Assembly: GCF_026015965.1 (NCBI RefSeq)
Contig: NZ_CP110383.1
Coordinates: 1,057,501 to 1,121,500, forward strand
Direction: 5' to 3'
DNA: 64,000 nt
DNA from: Selenomonas sputigena
GTDB lineage: Bacteria; Bacillota; Negativicutes; Selenomonadales; Selenomonadaceae
The translations under genes were made by a program, and so were the position numbers. How positions within the stretch are numbered: position 1 is the stretch's first letter; each line of letters opens with the position of its first letter. This document shows positions 8,420 to 17,389 of the stretch, piece after piece. Below the pieces are notes generated by a model. That model ran no database searches and was not told the DNA's origin. It saw nothing but the letters and a program-made list of their open reading frames with translations.

Positions 8420-9156
8420 ACTTCGTAGCCCCGCGGCGTGATCATGTAGCCTTCCTTCACATAGGTGCGGCTGTTGCCGATGATGACGAGCGAGAACATG
8501 TCGATCGTTTCCTTCGTGAAGTTCTCAAGCGTCGAAATCGTCTTGCTCTCCGCTTCACGCGCCGCATGGTTCACAATGCCGACAGGCGTATCTGCCGCAC
8601 GGCAGGCAAGGAATATCTCGCGGATCTCCTCGATGTTCTGCACGCGCTTCTTGCTCTTGGGATTGTAGAGCGCGACAACGAAATCAGCTTCTGCCGCCGC
8701 CTTGGCACGCTTCTTGATGAGTTCCCACGGCGTCAGGAGATCGCTGAGACTGATGACGGCAAAGTCATGCATGAGCGGTGCGCCCAAGATCGAAGCCGCC
8801 GCATTGACCGCCGAGATGCCGGCGATGACGCCGCCGAACTCGGGGCGATCGCTCGCTTCGCGCTGCAAGAGAAGTTCCAAGACGAGTCCCGCCATGCCGT
8901 AGACGCCGGAATCGCCGCTCGAAACGACGACGGTATCTCTTCCCTTCGCCGCCGTTTCCACCGCCATGCGGCAGCGGTCGATCTCCTGCATCATGCCTGT
9001 GCCGATGACCTCGCGCTCACCGATGAGGTCTTTGATGAGCTTGATGTACGTCGTATATCCTGCGACGACTGCCGCTTCCTCAATCGCCCGCTTCGCACGC
9101 GGCGTCATATCCTCCAAACTTCCGGGACCGATGCCCACCACTGTTATTTTTCCCAT
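8416..9156 (-). CDS. cbiH: Cobalt-precorrin-3 C17-methyltransferase CbiH
   Basis: SAM-dependent methylation at C17 with ring contraction. The 246-residue tetrapyrrole-methylase fold protein has the SAM-binding GIGPGSLEDMTPRAKRAI at the N-terminus, VVVSSGDSGVYGMAGLVLE in the middle, and VALYNPKSKKRVQNIEEI, a CbiH/CobJ hallmark. No fused ferredoxin domain is present, so this is the short CbiH form. It overlaps cbiG by 13 nt and cbiJ by 4 nt. Confidence 0.95.
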   Translation of the reverse strand: MGKITVVGIGPGSLEDMTPRAKRAIEEAAVVAGYTTYIKLIKDLIGEREVIGTGMMQEIDRCRMAVETAAKGRDTVVVSSGDSGVYGMAGLVLELLLQREASDRPEFGGVIAGISAVNAAASILGAPLMHDFAVISLSDLLTPWELIKKRAKAAAEADFVVALYNPKSKKRVQNIEEIREIFLACRAADTPVGIVNHAAREAESKTISTLENFTKETIDMFSLVIIGNSRTYVKEGYMITPRGYEV

Positions 9157-10196
9157 ACAAGTGCCACCGTCACTTTCTCAAATCTCGTCTTGGCAAGGGC
9201 AAGCCGTCCTGCGGGGACGCTCGCGAGCGCTGCAGCTTCCGCGACGTTGCCGATGCCGATATTTTTCTTGACAAAAGGAGACTCAGAAAGCCCATAGGCG
9301 TCGATTGTCTCCTGCATCTTTTCGTTGGAATGGAAGCGAATATCACGCTTGAGTTTCGCGCTCAAAGCAAGAAGCCCAGCCTCGTCCGCCTTCGCCTCTG
9401 TACTCGCGAGAAGCGATACATCTGCGATGCTGCGCCCGATCTTCGTGAGGGTCACTTCCAATGCCACCCGTATCTCCGACATCTCCGTGCCGCGTCTGCA
9501 GCCGATGCCGGCAACGAGACGGCGCGGCACGAGGCAGATCACATCTTCTCGCCGCACACTTTCATCCGCCGTGATGAAGGCCGTCAAGCCTTCCTTCGGC
9601 GGAAGTTCCCGTCCGAACAGCGCCGTCAACCCCATATCGTCAAGCCGCTTCTTGTAAAAGCTCGCACGCGCGAGATTCTCATCAATTACATAGCGAATCG
9701 ACTCATCGTCAAGCACGGCGCTGTTGAATCGCTTGATCTGCTCCTTCGGCGAGGGGCGCAGCGCAAGGCGCGCGGCGGCGACATCGACGGCAAGCTTCTT
9801 CTGCACGTCCGTTGCCGTCGTGATGACGGGATCTGCGCCGAGCGACGCCGCAAGCTCGCGCGTCAGTTCATTCGCGCCGCCAATGTGACCCGAAAGCAGA
9901 CTGATGACATGCTGCGCCTCCTCATCGAGCACGAGGACGGCCGGATCTTCCAGCTTGCTCTTCAAAGAACCCGCAATCATGCGCACGGCAATTCCCGTCG
10001 CCATGATGAAAACAAGCGCATCATACTGACGAAACGCCGCCTCAACCTGCGGCGCGAGGCGCTTATAAACGCGTACTTCCGCCGGCATTTCCTGCCCTGC
10101 CTTGACGAAGATGTCGACGCTCGCATCGAGTGATGCGCGAACGCGAAGAGCCGTCTTCGTGCCGCGCGGCGTCGCCGTAAAAACCGCGCATCTCAT
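9144..10196 (-). CDS. cbiG: Cobalt-precorrin-5A hydrolase CbiG
   Basis: Opens the delta-lactone of cobalt-precorrin-5A and releases acetaldehyde, a step found only in the anaerobic pathway. The 350-residue protein has the N-terminal region ending in ATGIAVRMIAG, the VLDEEAQHVISLLSGHIGGANELT block (central CbiG domain), and the C-terminal LVAGIGCRRGTEMSEI with LALAKTRFEKVTVALVWEK. The ATG overlaps the cbiF stop by 4 nt. The C-terminal domain is intact and not fused to CbiH or CbiF. Confidence 0.95.
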   Translation of the reverse strand: MRCAVFTATPRGTKTALRVRASLDASVDIFVKAGQEMPAEVRVYKRLAPQVEAAFRQYDALVFIMATGIAVRMIAGSLKSKLEDPAVLVLDEEAQHVISLLSGHIGGANELTRELAASLGADPVITTATDVQKKLAVDVAAARLALRPSPKEQIKRFNSAVLDDESIRYVIDENLARASFYKKRLDDMGLTALFGRELPPKEGLTAFITADESVRREDVICLVPRRLVAGIGCRRGTEMSEIRVALEVTLTKIGRSIADVSLLASTEAKADEAGLLALSAKLKRDIRFHSNEKMQETIDAYGLSESPFVKKNIGIGNVAEAAALASVPAGRLALAKTRFEKVTVALVWEK

Positions 10197-10951
10197 TTGC
10201 TTGCTTCGCGGAACATGTGGCTGAACTCCGGCGCGTAGAGGCGCGAAAGCTCATAGTCCGCGCCGAGGCAGCGGCTGACGACGATCATCGCCGTGCGGTC
10301 GATGCCCTTGTCGGCAATTTCCGCCACGATGGTTTCCAATGTCGCGCGCACGATCTTCTGCTCGGGCCACGAGGCGCGCTGCACGATGGCGATCGGCGTA
10401 TCAGGCGCGTAGCCGCCCTCGATAAGCTCCTTCACGACATCCGCGAGCATCGTGATGCTGAGGAAGATGCACATCGTCGCCTGATGTGCGGCAAGCGAGC
10501 GCAGCTTCTCCCGCTCGGGCACGGGCGTACGCCCCTCGTTGCGCGTGATGATGACCGTCTGCGAGATGCCGGGAAGCGTATACTCCTGCTTCAAAGCGGC
10601 AGCCGTCGCGAGGAAGGAGCTGACGCCCGGCACGACCTCGAAATCAATATCCTTCTTCTTGAGTGCGTCCATCTGTTCCTGAATTGCGCCGTAGATGCTC
10701 GGATCGCCCGTATGAAGGCGCACGACCATGAGATCTTTCGCCACGGCTTTCTCTATCGTCTCAATGACCTCGGGGAGCGTCATAGAGGCGGAATCGTGAA
10801 TCTCCGCTCCCTCCTTGGCAAAGCCCAAAAGGGCGGGATTGACGAGCGAACCCGCATAGATGATGACATCGGCTTTTTGCAGCAGCTTCTGCCCTTTGAC
10901 CGTGATGAGCTCGGGATCGCCTGCGCCCGCGCCGACAATGTATACCTGCAT
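10193..10951 (-). CDS. cbiF: Cobalt-precorrin-4 C11-methyltransferase CbiF
   Basis: SAM-dependent methylation at C11. The 252-residue protein starts MQVYIVGAGAGDPELITVKG, the glycine-rich N-terminal SAM loop. It has ADVIIYAGSLVNP, HTGDPSIYGAIQEQ and VPGVSSFLATAAALKQEYT, the standard CbiF/CobM series. The start is ATG at 10951, 13 nt downstream of the cbiT stop. CbiF acts just before CbiG in the pathway and is just upstream of it here. Confidence 0.96.
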   Translation of the reverse strand: MQVYIVGAGAGDPELITVKGQKLLQKADVIIYAGSLVNPALLGFAKEGAEIHDSASMTLPEVIETIEKAVAKDLMVVRLHTGDPSIYGAIQEQMDALKKKDIDFEVVPGVSSFLATAAALKQEYTLPGISQTVIITRNEGRTPVPEREKLRSLAAHQATMCIFLSITMLADVVKELIEGGYAPDTPIAIVQRASWPEQKIVRATLETIVAEIADKGIDRTAMIVVSRCLGADYELSRLYAPEFSHMFREASK

Positions 10952-10964
10952 GTTCTTCCTCCTG

Positions 10965-11552
10965 TTACACGTTTGCCTTATGGCAGGAAATGATGTAGAC
11001 GGGGTTGATCGCCTCCGCCATATCGTAAGGACCGACCTTCTTCAAGCGATTGACCTGCACCTGGACGGTATCATAGAGATAGCCGCTCTTCTTTCGCATG
11101 TAGGCGAGTGAACTCGCGAGCGTCTGTACCGTGATGCAGTTGATGACGATGAAGCCGCCGGGTTTCAATCGTTTGTCGAGAAATTCAAGGATCTCTTCCA
11201 GATGGCTTCCCGTGCCGCCGATGATTGCCGCATCAAGCCGTTCGGGCAGCTGCTCCAGTCCCGCCGGCGCCTCGCTCTCGATGATCGTGATGTTCTCGAT
11301 GCCAAATTTCGCCGCATTCTGACGGATGAGTTCGATCGCTTCTTTTTTGCGCTCCACGGCGTAGACATGACCCGCCTTCGCCAGAAGCGCCGCCTCGATG
11401 GAAAGCGACCCCGTGCCGGCGCCGATATCACAAACGATATCATTTTTTCCGATCTTCGCCCCCGCCAGTGTCAGGATGCGGATCTCCTTCTTCGTCATCG
11501 GCACTTTGCCGCGGATGAATTCTTCGTCTTCGATGCCTAAAAAATGTTTCAT
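10965..11552 (-). CDS. cbiT: Cobalt-precorrin-6B C15-methyltransferase (decarboxylating) CbiT
   Basis: Methylates C15 and decarboxylates the C12 acetate side chain. The 195-residue Rossmann-type methyltransferase begins with FIRGKVPMTKKEIRILTLA, the family signature. SAM motif I is DIGAGTGSLSIEAALLA, followed by VYAVERKKEAIELI and AAIIGGTGSHLEEILE. CbiT and CbiE are separate proteins here rather than a CobL-like fusion. The ATG overlaps the end of cbiE by 4 nt. Confidence 0.95.
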   Translation of the reverse strand: MKHFLGIEDEEFIRGKVPMTKKEIRILTLAGAKIGKNDIVCDIGAGTGSLSIEAALLAKAGHVYAVERKKEAIELIRQNAAKFGIENITIIESEAPAGLEQLPERLDAAIIGGTGSHLEEILEFLDKRLKPGGFIVINCITVQTLASSLAYMRKKSGYLYDTVQVQVNRLKKVGPYDMAEAINPVYIISCHKANV

Positions 11553-12175
11553 GCCTTCACCACCAAAACACCATGAGAGATTTCCGCTGCAGACGCCGCC
11601 TCAGCAAGTGTCGTATGAATGATTTCCTCATCTTCATAAGACAGCCGTGAGCATATATGAAGCTCTGCAGAAGACGGCCAGCCAAGCTCCATAAGGCGCT
11701 GTGCAATCGTGCGCGAATTGTTCGATCGATCTGTCAAAAGCCCGAGCAGGGCGCCCTCCTTGTAAGCAATCTCTTTCGCCTGCGGCACGCGTCCGTGGAA
11801 GGACGCAAGTCTCGCCTCATGCCAAGGCAGAGCAAGGCGCGCAAATGCCATCTGCAGGGAACTTACGCCGGGGATGACAACGAGCGCCTGTGGCGGGAAC
11901 TCACGCCGCAGAGCATCGAGCAGCGAATAATAGCCGGGATCGCCTGAAACCATGACGACGACGTGCGTCTTTTGAATCTTCTCCCGAATGAACGAAAGGA
12001 CGGCGTCTATATCGCCGCGAATCGTCATCGTCTCCTGCCCTTGCCTGGCGAAATCCGCCAGGGCGCGGCTGCCGCCGACGAGCACCTCCGCGCCCTCGAT
12101 GGCAGCGCGTGCCGCCGGCAGGACAAAATCTGGATTTCCCGGTCCGATGCCTGCCACTACGATTCTATGTTCCAA
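11549..12175 (-). CDS. cbiE: Cobalt-precorrin-7 C5-methyltransferase CbiE
   Basis: SAM-dependent methylation at C5. The 208-residue tetrapyrrole-methylase protein has VAGIGPGNPDFVLPAARAAI, the VMVSGDPGYYSLLDALRR loop and VIPGVSSLQMAFARLALPW. Its C-terminus has the TDRSNNSRTIAQRLMELG segment typical of CbiE. It overlaps cbiD by 19 nt and cbiT by 4 nt, so the three open the operon as one coupled block. Confidence 0.95.
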   Translation of the reverse strand: MEHRIVVAGIGPGNPDFVLPAARAAIEGAEVLVGGSRALADFARQGQETMTIRGDIDAVLSFIREKIQKTHVVVMVSGDPGYYSLLDALRREFPPQALVVIPGVSSLQMAFARLALPWHEARLASFHGRVPQAKEIAYKEGALLGLLTDRSNNSRTIAQRLMELGWPSSAELHICSRLSYEDEEIIHTTLAEAASAAEISHGVLVVKA

Positions 12176-13269
12176 TGAAAATCCCTGCCTATCTCTCTTG
12201 CTGTATCATCCATGCCCAAGAGCTCCCCCTTCAGCGTCGTCATCGCCGTACCCACGCGCAGATCTTGGAATACATACCGCTCGGCACGAGCCGAAGCACG
12301 CGCGCAAAGAATGCCATAAACCCGCTCCAAACCGTATTCGGCAAAAAGCGGCAAGGCCTCTTCCGTCGTCGTCGCCGCAAGGATGCGGCGCACCGCTTCC
12401 TGCGGCAGGCCTTCTGCCGCCGCGTAGGCAGCGAGCGCTTCCAAGCGGCCGTCCGCTATGCGGTTGTGCGTATAAAAGACACCTGCCGCAACCTTCGAGA
12501 GCTTGCCGATATGACCGAAAAGCAGCACGCGCTTGAGCTTCCTTTCCACCGCACGCTCCAACATGAAGCCGATGAAGTTGCTCGTCTGCACGACAGCCTC
12601 GCGCGGCAGGCCGAAGCGCGCCGCCGCATTCTCGCCCATCTTGCCCGGCACGAAGATCTGCGTGTCGAAGCCTGCTGCAAGAGCCACATCCATCTGCGGT
12701 ACGAGGGAGTTTTTGAAGCCTTCCTCCGACATAGGACGCAGGACGCCCGTCGTGCCGATGACGGAAATGCCGCCGACGATGCCGAGGATCGGATTCAGCG
12801 TGCGTTTTGCAAGTTCCTCGCCTGCGGGAATCGAAATCGTGACGTCCGCACTGCCGTCCTTGCCGAGGATTTCCTCGATGACGTTGCGAATCAGCTGGCG
12901 AGGCCCCGGATTGATCGACGGCTCGCCCGGCGGCACGGAAAGCCCTGGCTTCGTGACCGTGCCAATGCCGCGCCCCGCATGGAAATGAACGCCGCTCCCC
13001 TCAGGGCGAACGACGACTTCCGTAAAGACGGAAACGCCATTCGTGATGTCTGGATCATCTCCTGAGAACTTCACGACCTCGGCGCGCGCTCCCGACGGCG
13101 TGCGGATGACTTCTTGAATCGGAATGTGAAGCGGCGTGCCGTCGAGCGCCATGATCGTCACTTTCTCGCAATACTCTCCGTCAAGAAACAGGAGCGCCGC
13201 CTTCGTCCCAGCCGCCGCACAGGCTCCTGTCGTGTAGCCGCTTCGCATCTCCTTCGCCATCGCACTCAC
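12157..13269 (-). CDS. cbiD: Cobalt-precorrin-5B C1-methyltransferase CbiD
   Basis: SAM-dependent C1 methylation, specific to the anaerobic pathway. The 370-residue protein has the N-terminal RSGYTTGACAAAGTKAAL signature, FSGDDPDITNGVSVF, INPGPRQLIRNVIEE and IGTTGVLRPMSEEGF. It is the first gene of the cobalamin operon. A TTGACT/TACAAT promoter lies just upstream, giving a leader of only about 15-20 nt. A GTGGAGGAG ribosome site precedes the start; ATG at 13260 (MAKEMRSG) is an alternative start 3 codons in. No riboswitch fits in the short gap to the upstream terminator. Confidence 0.96.
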   Translation of the reverse strand: MSAMAKEMRSGYTTGACAAAGTKAALLFLDGEYCEKVTIMALDGTPLHIPIQEVIRTPSGARAEVVKFSGDDPDITNGVSVFTEVVVRPEGSGVHFHAGRGIGTVTKPGLSVPPGEPSINPGPRQLIRNVIEEILGKDGSADVTISIPAGEELAKRTLNPILGIVGGISVIGTTGVLRPMSEEGFKNSLVPQMDVALAAGFDTQIFVPGKMGENAAARFGLPREAVVQTSNFIGFMLERAVERKLKRVLLFGHIGKLSKVAAGVFYTHNRIADGRLEALAAYAAAEGLPQEAVRRILAATTTEEALPLFAEYGLERVYGILCARASARAERYVFQDLRVGTAMTTLKGELLGMDDTAREIGRDFHWNIES

Positions 13270-13291
13270 TCCTCCACACTACAATGCTTTT

Positions 13292-13319
13292 ATTGTACAA
13301 GGAAACTTCGAGAAGTCAA
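13292..13319 (-). promoter_or_regulatory. Sigma-70-type promoter of the cbi/cob operon
   Basis: Minus strand: -35 TTGACT (13319-13314), 16-bp spacer, -10 TACAAT (13297-13292). Transcription would start around 13285, leaving a very short leader before cbiD at 13269. The promoter lies within a diverged copy of the 105-bp repeat half and downstream of the terminator at 13344-13386, so the cbi operon is transcriptionally separate from the mut operon. Confidence 0.75.
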
Positions 13320-13340
13320 GCCCAAAAGGCACAGACCGTC
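13298..13340 (-). repeat. Diverged half-copy of the 105-bp repeat carrying the cbiD promoter -35
   Basis: Compared by eye with the end of the 105-bp unit (read on minus), about 28 of 36 aligned positions match with a 2-nt indel. The last 26 nt, ending TTTCCTTGT (unit: TTTCCTAGT), match at about 20 positions. The -35 TTGACT corresponds to TTGGCC of the intact units. Confidence 0.5.
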
Positions 13341-13343
13341 CCC

Positions 13344-13386
13344 ATAAAATCTAAGCCCCGGCACACAAGAAGTGCAACCGGGGCTT
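13344..13386 (-). terminator. Intrinsic terminator ending the mut operon
   Basis: A 9-bp perfect stem AAGCCCCGG/CCGGGGCTT (13353-13386) is followed on the minus strand by AGATTTTAT. It lies about 40 nt after the MsrA-like gene and before the cbiD promoter. Confidence 0.85.
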
Positions 13387-13427
13387 GAGGAAGCACAGAT
13401 ATTTCCCATACTTCTTTGATGCTTTTC

Positions 13428-13997
13428 CTATTGCAATATCCCCAGCTCGCGCAGCCGCTTGAAATCAATCGTTGTCTTGCGGTGCGGATGACGAGCGAGA
13501 TACTGCTGCCGCTCAGGTTCCGCTGGATGGAAGCTTACGAGAGGCGCAGCTTTTGCATAGCAGTGACGCGTCAACTTCTTGTTGTGATTCGGGTCGTTGA
13601 CCGTCACGTTCGCTTCTGTCGCGGCAGGAGGTCTGCCGCGATTCACGATGAAATTCATGTGATATTCGACGAGCGGCGCGTCCTCTGCATCGACGTAGTA
13701 TACGCCGCTTTGGTACATCGGCCCTTTCGCCGCCCCCTGTCCATCCTTTTCATAGGGATTGACGACGGCGAAGAGGATGTCCAAAAGCTGCGATATATCT
13801 GTCTTCTTCGGGTTGTAGGCGATTTCCAGTCCCATGACAGCCTTGATCCAACCGCTTTTCACTGCATCATACGACGGCTCCTCACTCTGTGCATCAATAT
13901 AGCCGGTACGCGTCGCGACGACGCCGGGCACATGATCGAAAACCGCCTGCAGCTCGTAGAAGCTGCCGCCAGAGACATATAGCCGTTTCGTATACAA
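13428..13997 (-). CDS. MsrA-fold protein lacking the catalytic cysteine (putative pseudoenzyme)
   Basis: A 189-residue protein with the methionine-S-sulfoxide reductase A layout: the N-terminal catalytic loop, a GVVATRTGYIDA segment, PSYDAVKSGW, then AYNPKKTDISQLLDILFAVVNPY and MYQSGVYYVDAEDAP. The invariant GCFWxxE motif reads GSFYELQ (residues ~11-17). The nucleophilic Cys is therefore Ser and the acidic Glu is Gln. The GHAE motif is GWIK, and DxGxQYRS is replaced by AKGPMYQS. No alternative cysteine replaces the nucleophile. The start is TTG at 13997 after GGAGGG, 3 nt downstream of meaB, so it is the last gene of the riboswitch-controlled mut operon. Classical reductase activity is unlikely; the role is unknown. 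Confidence 0.8.
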   Translation of the reverse strand: MYTKRLYVSGGSFYELQAVFDHVPGVVATRTGYIDAQSEEPSYDAVKSGWIKAVMGLEIAYNPKKTDISQLLDILFAVVNPYEKDGQGAAKGPMYQSGVYYVDAEDAPLVEYHMNFIVNRGRPPAATEANVTVNDPNHNKKLTRHCYAKAAPLVSFHPAEPERQQYLARHPHRKTTIDFKRLRELGILQ

Positions 13998-14000
13998 GGA

Positions 14001-15185
14001 TCATCCCTCCTCATGGGGATGCAGAAGATCGACATGGCGATCCGAAGCACGATGTATGTCGAAGACATGGATAAGCTCCGCCACACCCTGCGAGGGGGAC
14101 ACCGTCCCCTTGAGCACGGCATCGCGCACTTCCGGCATACGCCCCAGAATCACAGGATCGTCAAAGAAGAGGTTGTGCAGGTGCTCGTCGATCATGCTGT
14201 TCATCCAGTCGAGCAGCTGACTTTCACGACGCTTTCGGAAAGCACCATTCTCCTTCGTCGTGCTCTCAAAGATGCGAATGACATCCCAAAGCTCTTTCAA
14301 TCCCGTCTTTTCCAAGGCAGAAACGAGGTAGGCATGCGTCTGCCAGCCCGGCGTCGCGGGACGAATGTACTCGATCATACGCTCGTACTCGCCGCGTGCG
14401 ACCTGAGCTTTCGTGCGATTGTCTCCGTCTGCCTTGTTGATGACGATGGCGTCCGCCAGTTCCATGATGCCCTTCTTGATGCCTTGCAGCTCATCTCCTG
14501 CCCCCGTCAGAACGACGAGCAGGAAGAAGTCGACCATCGAGCGAACCGTCGTTTCCGACTGTCCGACGCCGACGGTTTCGATGAGGATGACATCATAGCC
14601 GGCCGCCTCGCAGAGAAGCATTGTCTCACGGCTCTTCCTCGCGACACCGCCCAAAGTGCCTCCGGCAGGTGACGGGCGAATGAATGCCTCTTCCCTGCGC
14701 GAAAGCGTGCCCATGCGCGTCTTGTCTCCAAGAATCGAGCCTTTCGTCACCGAGCTTGTCGGATCGACCGTCAGGACGGCGACGCGATGCCCCATGTCGC
14801 AGAGCATGTTGCCAAAAGCCTCGATCATCGTGCTCTTGCCCGCTCCCGGGACGCCTGTGATGCCGATGCGCAGAGCCTTCCCCGTATGGGGAAGGAGATC
14901 CTGCAGCACCCTCTGCGCCTTCGGGAAATGACGCGGGCTGTTGCTTTCAATGAGCGTGATGGCGCGCGAGAGGATCATGCGATCCCCCGCGGCCACGCCT
15001 TTCACATAGTCTTCCACATCAAGAATCATGCGATTCCTTCGGAAACCCGTCTTTCCAAGATCAGGGTTGATGTTGCCAACCGTCAGATCCTTGATGCCGT
15101 CAATGCCGCTCATGACGCTCGTGGCAAAATTCTTGTCCGCATTCTCCGGCACCCAGTCCGGCTTCGTGTTCGTGTATTTCGCCAT
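14001..15185 (-). CDS. meaB: Methylmalonyl-CoA mutase chaperone GTPase MeaB
   Basis: G3E-family GTPase that gates cobalamin loading and protects or reactivates methylmalonyl-CoA mutase. The 394-residue protein has Walker A in GITGVPGAGKSTMIEA (P-loop residues ~111-118) and the switch region TVDPTSSVTKGSILGDKTRM. It also has FIRPSPAGGTLGGVARKSRE, LIETVGVGQSE and the base-specificity NKAD. The N-terminal ~40 residues are an extension before the usual domain. It lies 5 nt downstream of mutB, as in many mut operons. Confidence 0.95.
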   Translation of the reverse strand: MAKYTNTKPDWVPENADKNFATSVMSGIDGIKDLTVGNINPDLGKTGFRRNRMILDVEDYVKGVAAGDRMILSRAITLIESNSPRHFPKAQRVLQDLLPHTGKALRIGITGVPGAGKSTMIEAFGNMLCDMGHRVAVLTVDPTSSVTKGSILGDKTRMGTLSRREEAFIRPSPAGGTLGGVARKSRETMLLCEAAGYDVILIETVGVGQSETTVRSMVDFFLLVVLTGAGDELQGIKKGIMELADAIVINKADGDNRTKAQVARGEYERMIEYIRPATPGWQTHAYLVSALEKTGLKELWDVIRIFESTTKENGAFRKRRESQLLDWMNSMIDEHLHNLFFDDPVILGRMPEVRDAVLKGTVSPSQGVAELIHVFDIHRASDRHVDLLHPHEEG

Positions 15186-15190
15186 GGTCG

Positions 15191-17389
15191 TTACCCCGCA
15201 GCCATTTCTTCCTTTGCACGTCCAATCAAGAGTTTCAGGAGTTTGACGCCCGCCTCGGGGATGTTCGTTCCCGGAGCGAAGATGGCGACCGCGCCGCTCT
15301 TGTAGAGGTGGTCATAGTCCTGCACGGGGATGACGCCGCCAATGCAGACCATGATGTCCTCGCGCCCAAGCTTCTTGAGTTCTTCCACAAGAGCCGGCAG
15401 GAGCGTGTTGTGACCGGCAGCCAGCGAACTGAAGCCAACCATGTGAACGTCGTTATCGACGGCATCCTGCGCCGTCTCATCCGGCGTCTGGAACAGAGGT
15501 CCGACGTCGACGTCCCAGCCCATGTCAGCGAAGGAGGAGGCGATGACCTTCTGTCCGCGATCGTGACCGTCCTGCCCCATCTTGGCGACAAAGATACGCG
15601 GCCGGCGACCCGTGAGCTTTTCAAAATCATCGGCAAGCGCACGCGCCTTGTCCAGCTCCGTCTTGTCCGTAAACTCTGAAGAGTAGACGCCCGAAATCGT
15701 ATGGATGACGGCCTGATAGCGACCCGAAACCTTTTCCACGGCATCCGAAATCTCGCCGAGCGAGCAGCGCACGCGCGCCGCTTCGACCGCGCATTCCAAG
15801 AGATTGCCGTTGTCGCGCGTCTCGGCAGCCTTCGTGATGGCTTCCAAGGCGGCGCGCACGTCGTCCTCGTTGCGGTTGGCACGCAGTTTTTCGAGGCGCT
15901 CGACCTGAGCCTGACGCACAGCGGTGTTGTCGATCGCGAGGATTTCCAGCGGATCTTCTTTCTCCAAGCGGTACTTGTTCAGGCCGACAATCGTCTCGTT
16001 GCCCGAATCGATTCTCGCCTGACGACGCGCTGCAGCCTCTTCGATGCGCATCTTCGGCAGCCCCGTCGGAATCGCCTTCGCCATGCCGCCGAGGGATTCG
16101 ACTTCCTGAATATGCGCCCAAGCGCGGCGAATGATCTCGTTCGTAAGGGCTTCGACGTAGTAGGAGCCGCCCCACGGGTCGATGATCTTGCATACGCTCG
16201 TCTCATCCTGAATGTAGAGCTGCGTATTGCGCGCGATGCGAGCCGAGAAATCCGTCGGCAGAGCGATGGCCTCGTCGAGAGCGTTCGTATGCAACGACTG
16301 CGTGTGCCCAAGAGCCGCGCCCATCGCTTCCATCGCCGTGCGCGCGATGTTGTTGAACGGATCCTGCGCCGTGAGCGACCAGCCCGAAGTCTGCGAATGC
16401 GTGCGAAGCGCCATGGATTTGGGATTTTCCGCGCCGAACGACTTGACGATCTTCGCCCAGAGGACGCGCGCCGCACGCATCTTGGCGATTTCCATGAAGT
16501 AGTTCTTGCCGATTGCCCAGAAGAACGACAGACGCTTTGCGAAGGCGTCGATCGGAAGTCCCGCCTTGATGCCCGTACGGATGTATTCGAGGCCGTCGGC
16601 AAGCGTGTAGCCAAGCTCAATGTCCGCCGTTGCGCCAGCCTCCTGCATGTGGTAGCCCGAAATGGAGATGCTGTTGAACTTCGGCATATACTTCGTCGTG
16701 TACTCGAAGATATCGCCAATGATGCGCATCGACATATCCGGCGGATAGATGTACGTGTTGCGCACCATGAATTCTTTGAGGATGTCGTTCTGAATCGTAC
16801 CCGCCATGATCTTCTTGTCAACGCCCTGCTCGACGCCTGACTGAATGAAGAAGGCGAGAATCGGCAGAACGGCACCGTTCATCGTCATGGAAACCGACAT
16901 CTGATCGAGCGGAATGCCCGAGAAGAGGATGTTCATGTCGAGCATTGAGCAAACCGAGACGCCCGCCTTGCCAACGTCACCGATGACGCGCGGATTGTCG
17001 GCGTCGTAGCCGCGATGCGTCGGCAGATCGAAGGCGATGGAAAGACCCTTCTGACCGGCCGCAAGGTTTCTGCGGTAGAAGGCGTTCGATTCCTCCGCCG
17101 TCGAGAAGCCTGCGTACTGACGCACCGTCCACGGACGGAAAACGTACATCGTCGAGTACGGTCCTCTGAGGCACGGCGGGATGCCGCTCGCAAACTCCAA
17201 GTGGTTCATATGATCGTATTCATCGTGATTGTAGAAAGGCTTGATGGGAATCTTCTCCATCGTACTCTCCATCAGCGAGTCATAGCTCATGCCCGTCGAA
17301 GCTTCCAAGCGTTTGCGCCAATCCGCCTCTTTATGAGCAGGCGCATCCTCAAGGTTGATTTTCGTGAAATCAGGGTTCTGTGCCATCAC
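15191..17389 (-). CDS. mutB: Methylmalonyl-CoA mutase, catalytic (large) subunit
   Basis: Interconverts methylmalonyl-CoA and succinyl-CoA using adenosylcobalamin; in a propionate-forming anaerobe the net flux would be from succinyl-CoA. The 732-residue protein has the N-terminal TIM-barrel substrate domain ([45 protein letters not shown]). Its C-terminal B12 domain has the DxHxxG cobalt-ligand motif as MGQDGHDRG (~607-612), followed by GFSSLAAGH and IGGVIP. It overlaps the mutA stop by 4 nt. The intact ligand motif makes this the cofactor-binding partner. Confidence 0.97.
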   Translation of the reverse strand: MMAQNPDFTKINLEDAPAHKEADWRKRLEASTGMSYDSLMESTMEKIPIKPFYNHDEYDHMNHLEFASGIPPCLRGPYSTMYVFRPWTVRQYAGFSTAEESNAFYRRNLAAGQKGLSIAFDLPTHRGYDADNPRVIGDVGKAGVSVCSMLDMNILFSGIPLDQMSVSMTMNGAVLPILAFFIQSGVEQGVDKKIMAGTIQNDILKEFMVRNTYIYPPDMSMRIIGDIFEYTTKYMPKFNSISISGYHMQEAGATADIELGYTLADGLEYIRTGIKAGLPIDAFAKRLSFFWAIGKNYFMEIAKMRAARVLWAKIVKSFGAENPKSMALRTHSQTSGWSLTAQDPFNNIARTAMEAMGAALGHTQSLHTNALDEAIALPTDFSARIARNTQLYIQDETSVCKIIDPWGGSYYVEALTNEIIRRAWAHIQEVESLGGMAKAIPTGLPKMRIEEAAARRQARIDSGNETIVGLNKYRLEKEDPLEILAIDNTAVRQAQVERLEKLRANRNEDDVRAALEAITKAAETRDNGNLLECAVEAARVRCSLGEISDAVEKVSGRYQAVIHTISGVYSSEFTDKTELDKARALADDFEKLTGRRPRIFVAKMGQDGHDRGQKVIASSFADMGWDVDVGPLFQTPDETAQDAVDNDVHMVGFSSLAAGHNTLLPALVEELKKLGREDIMVCIGGVIPVQDYDHLYKSGAVAIFAPGTNIPEAGVKLLKLLIGRAKEEMAAG

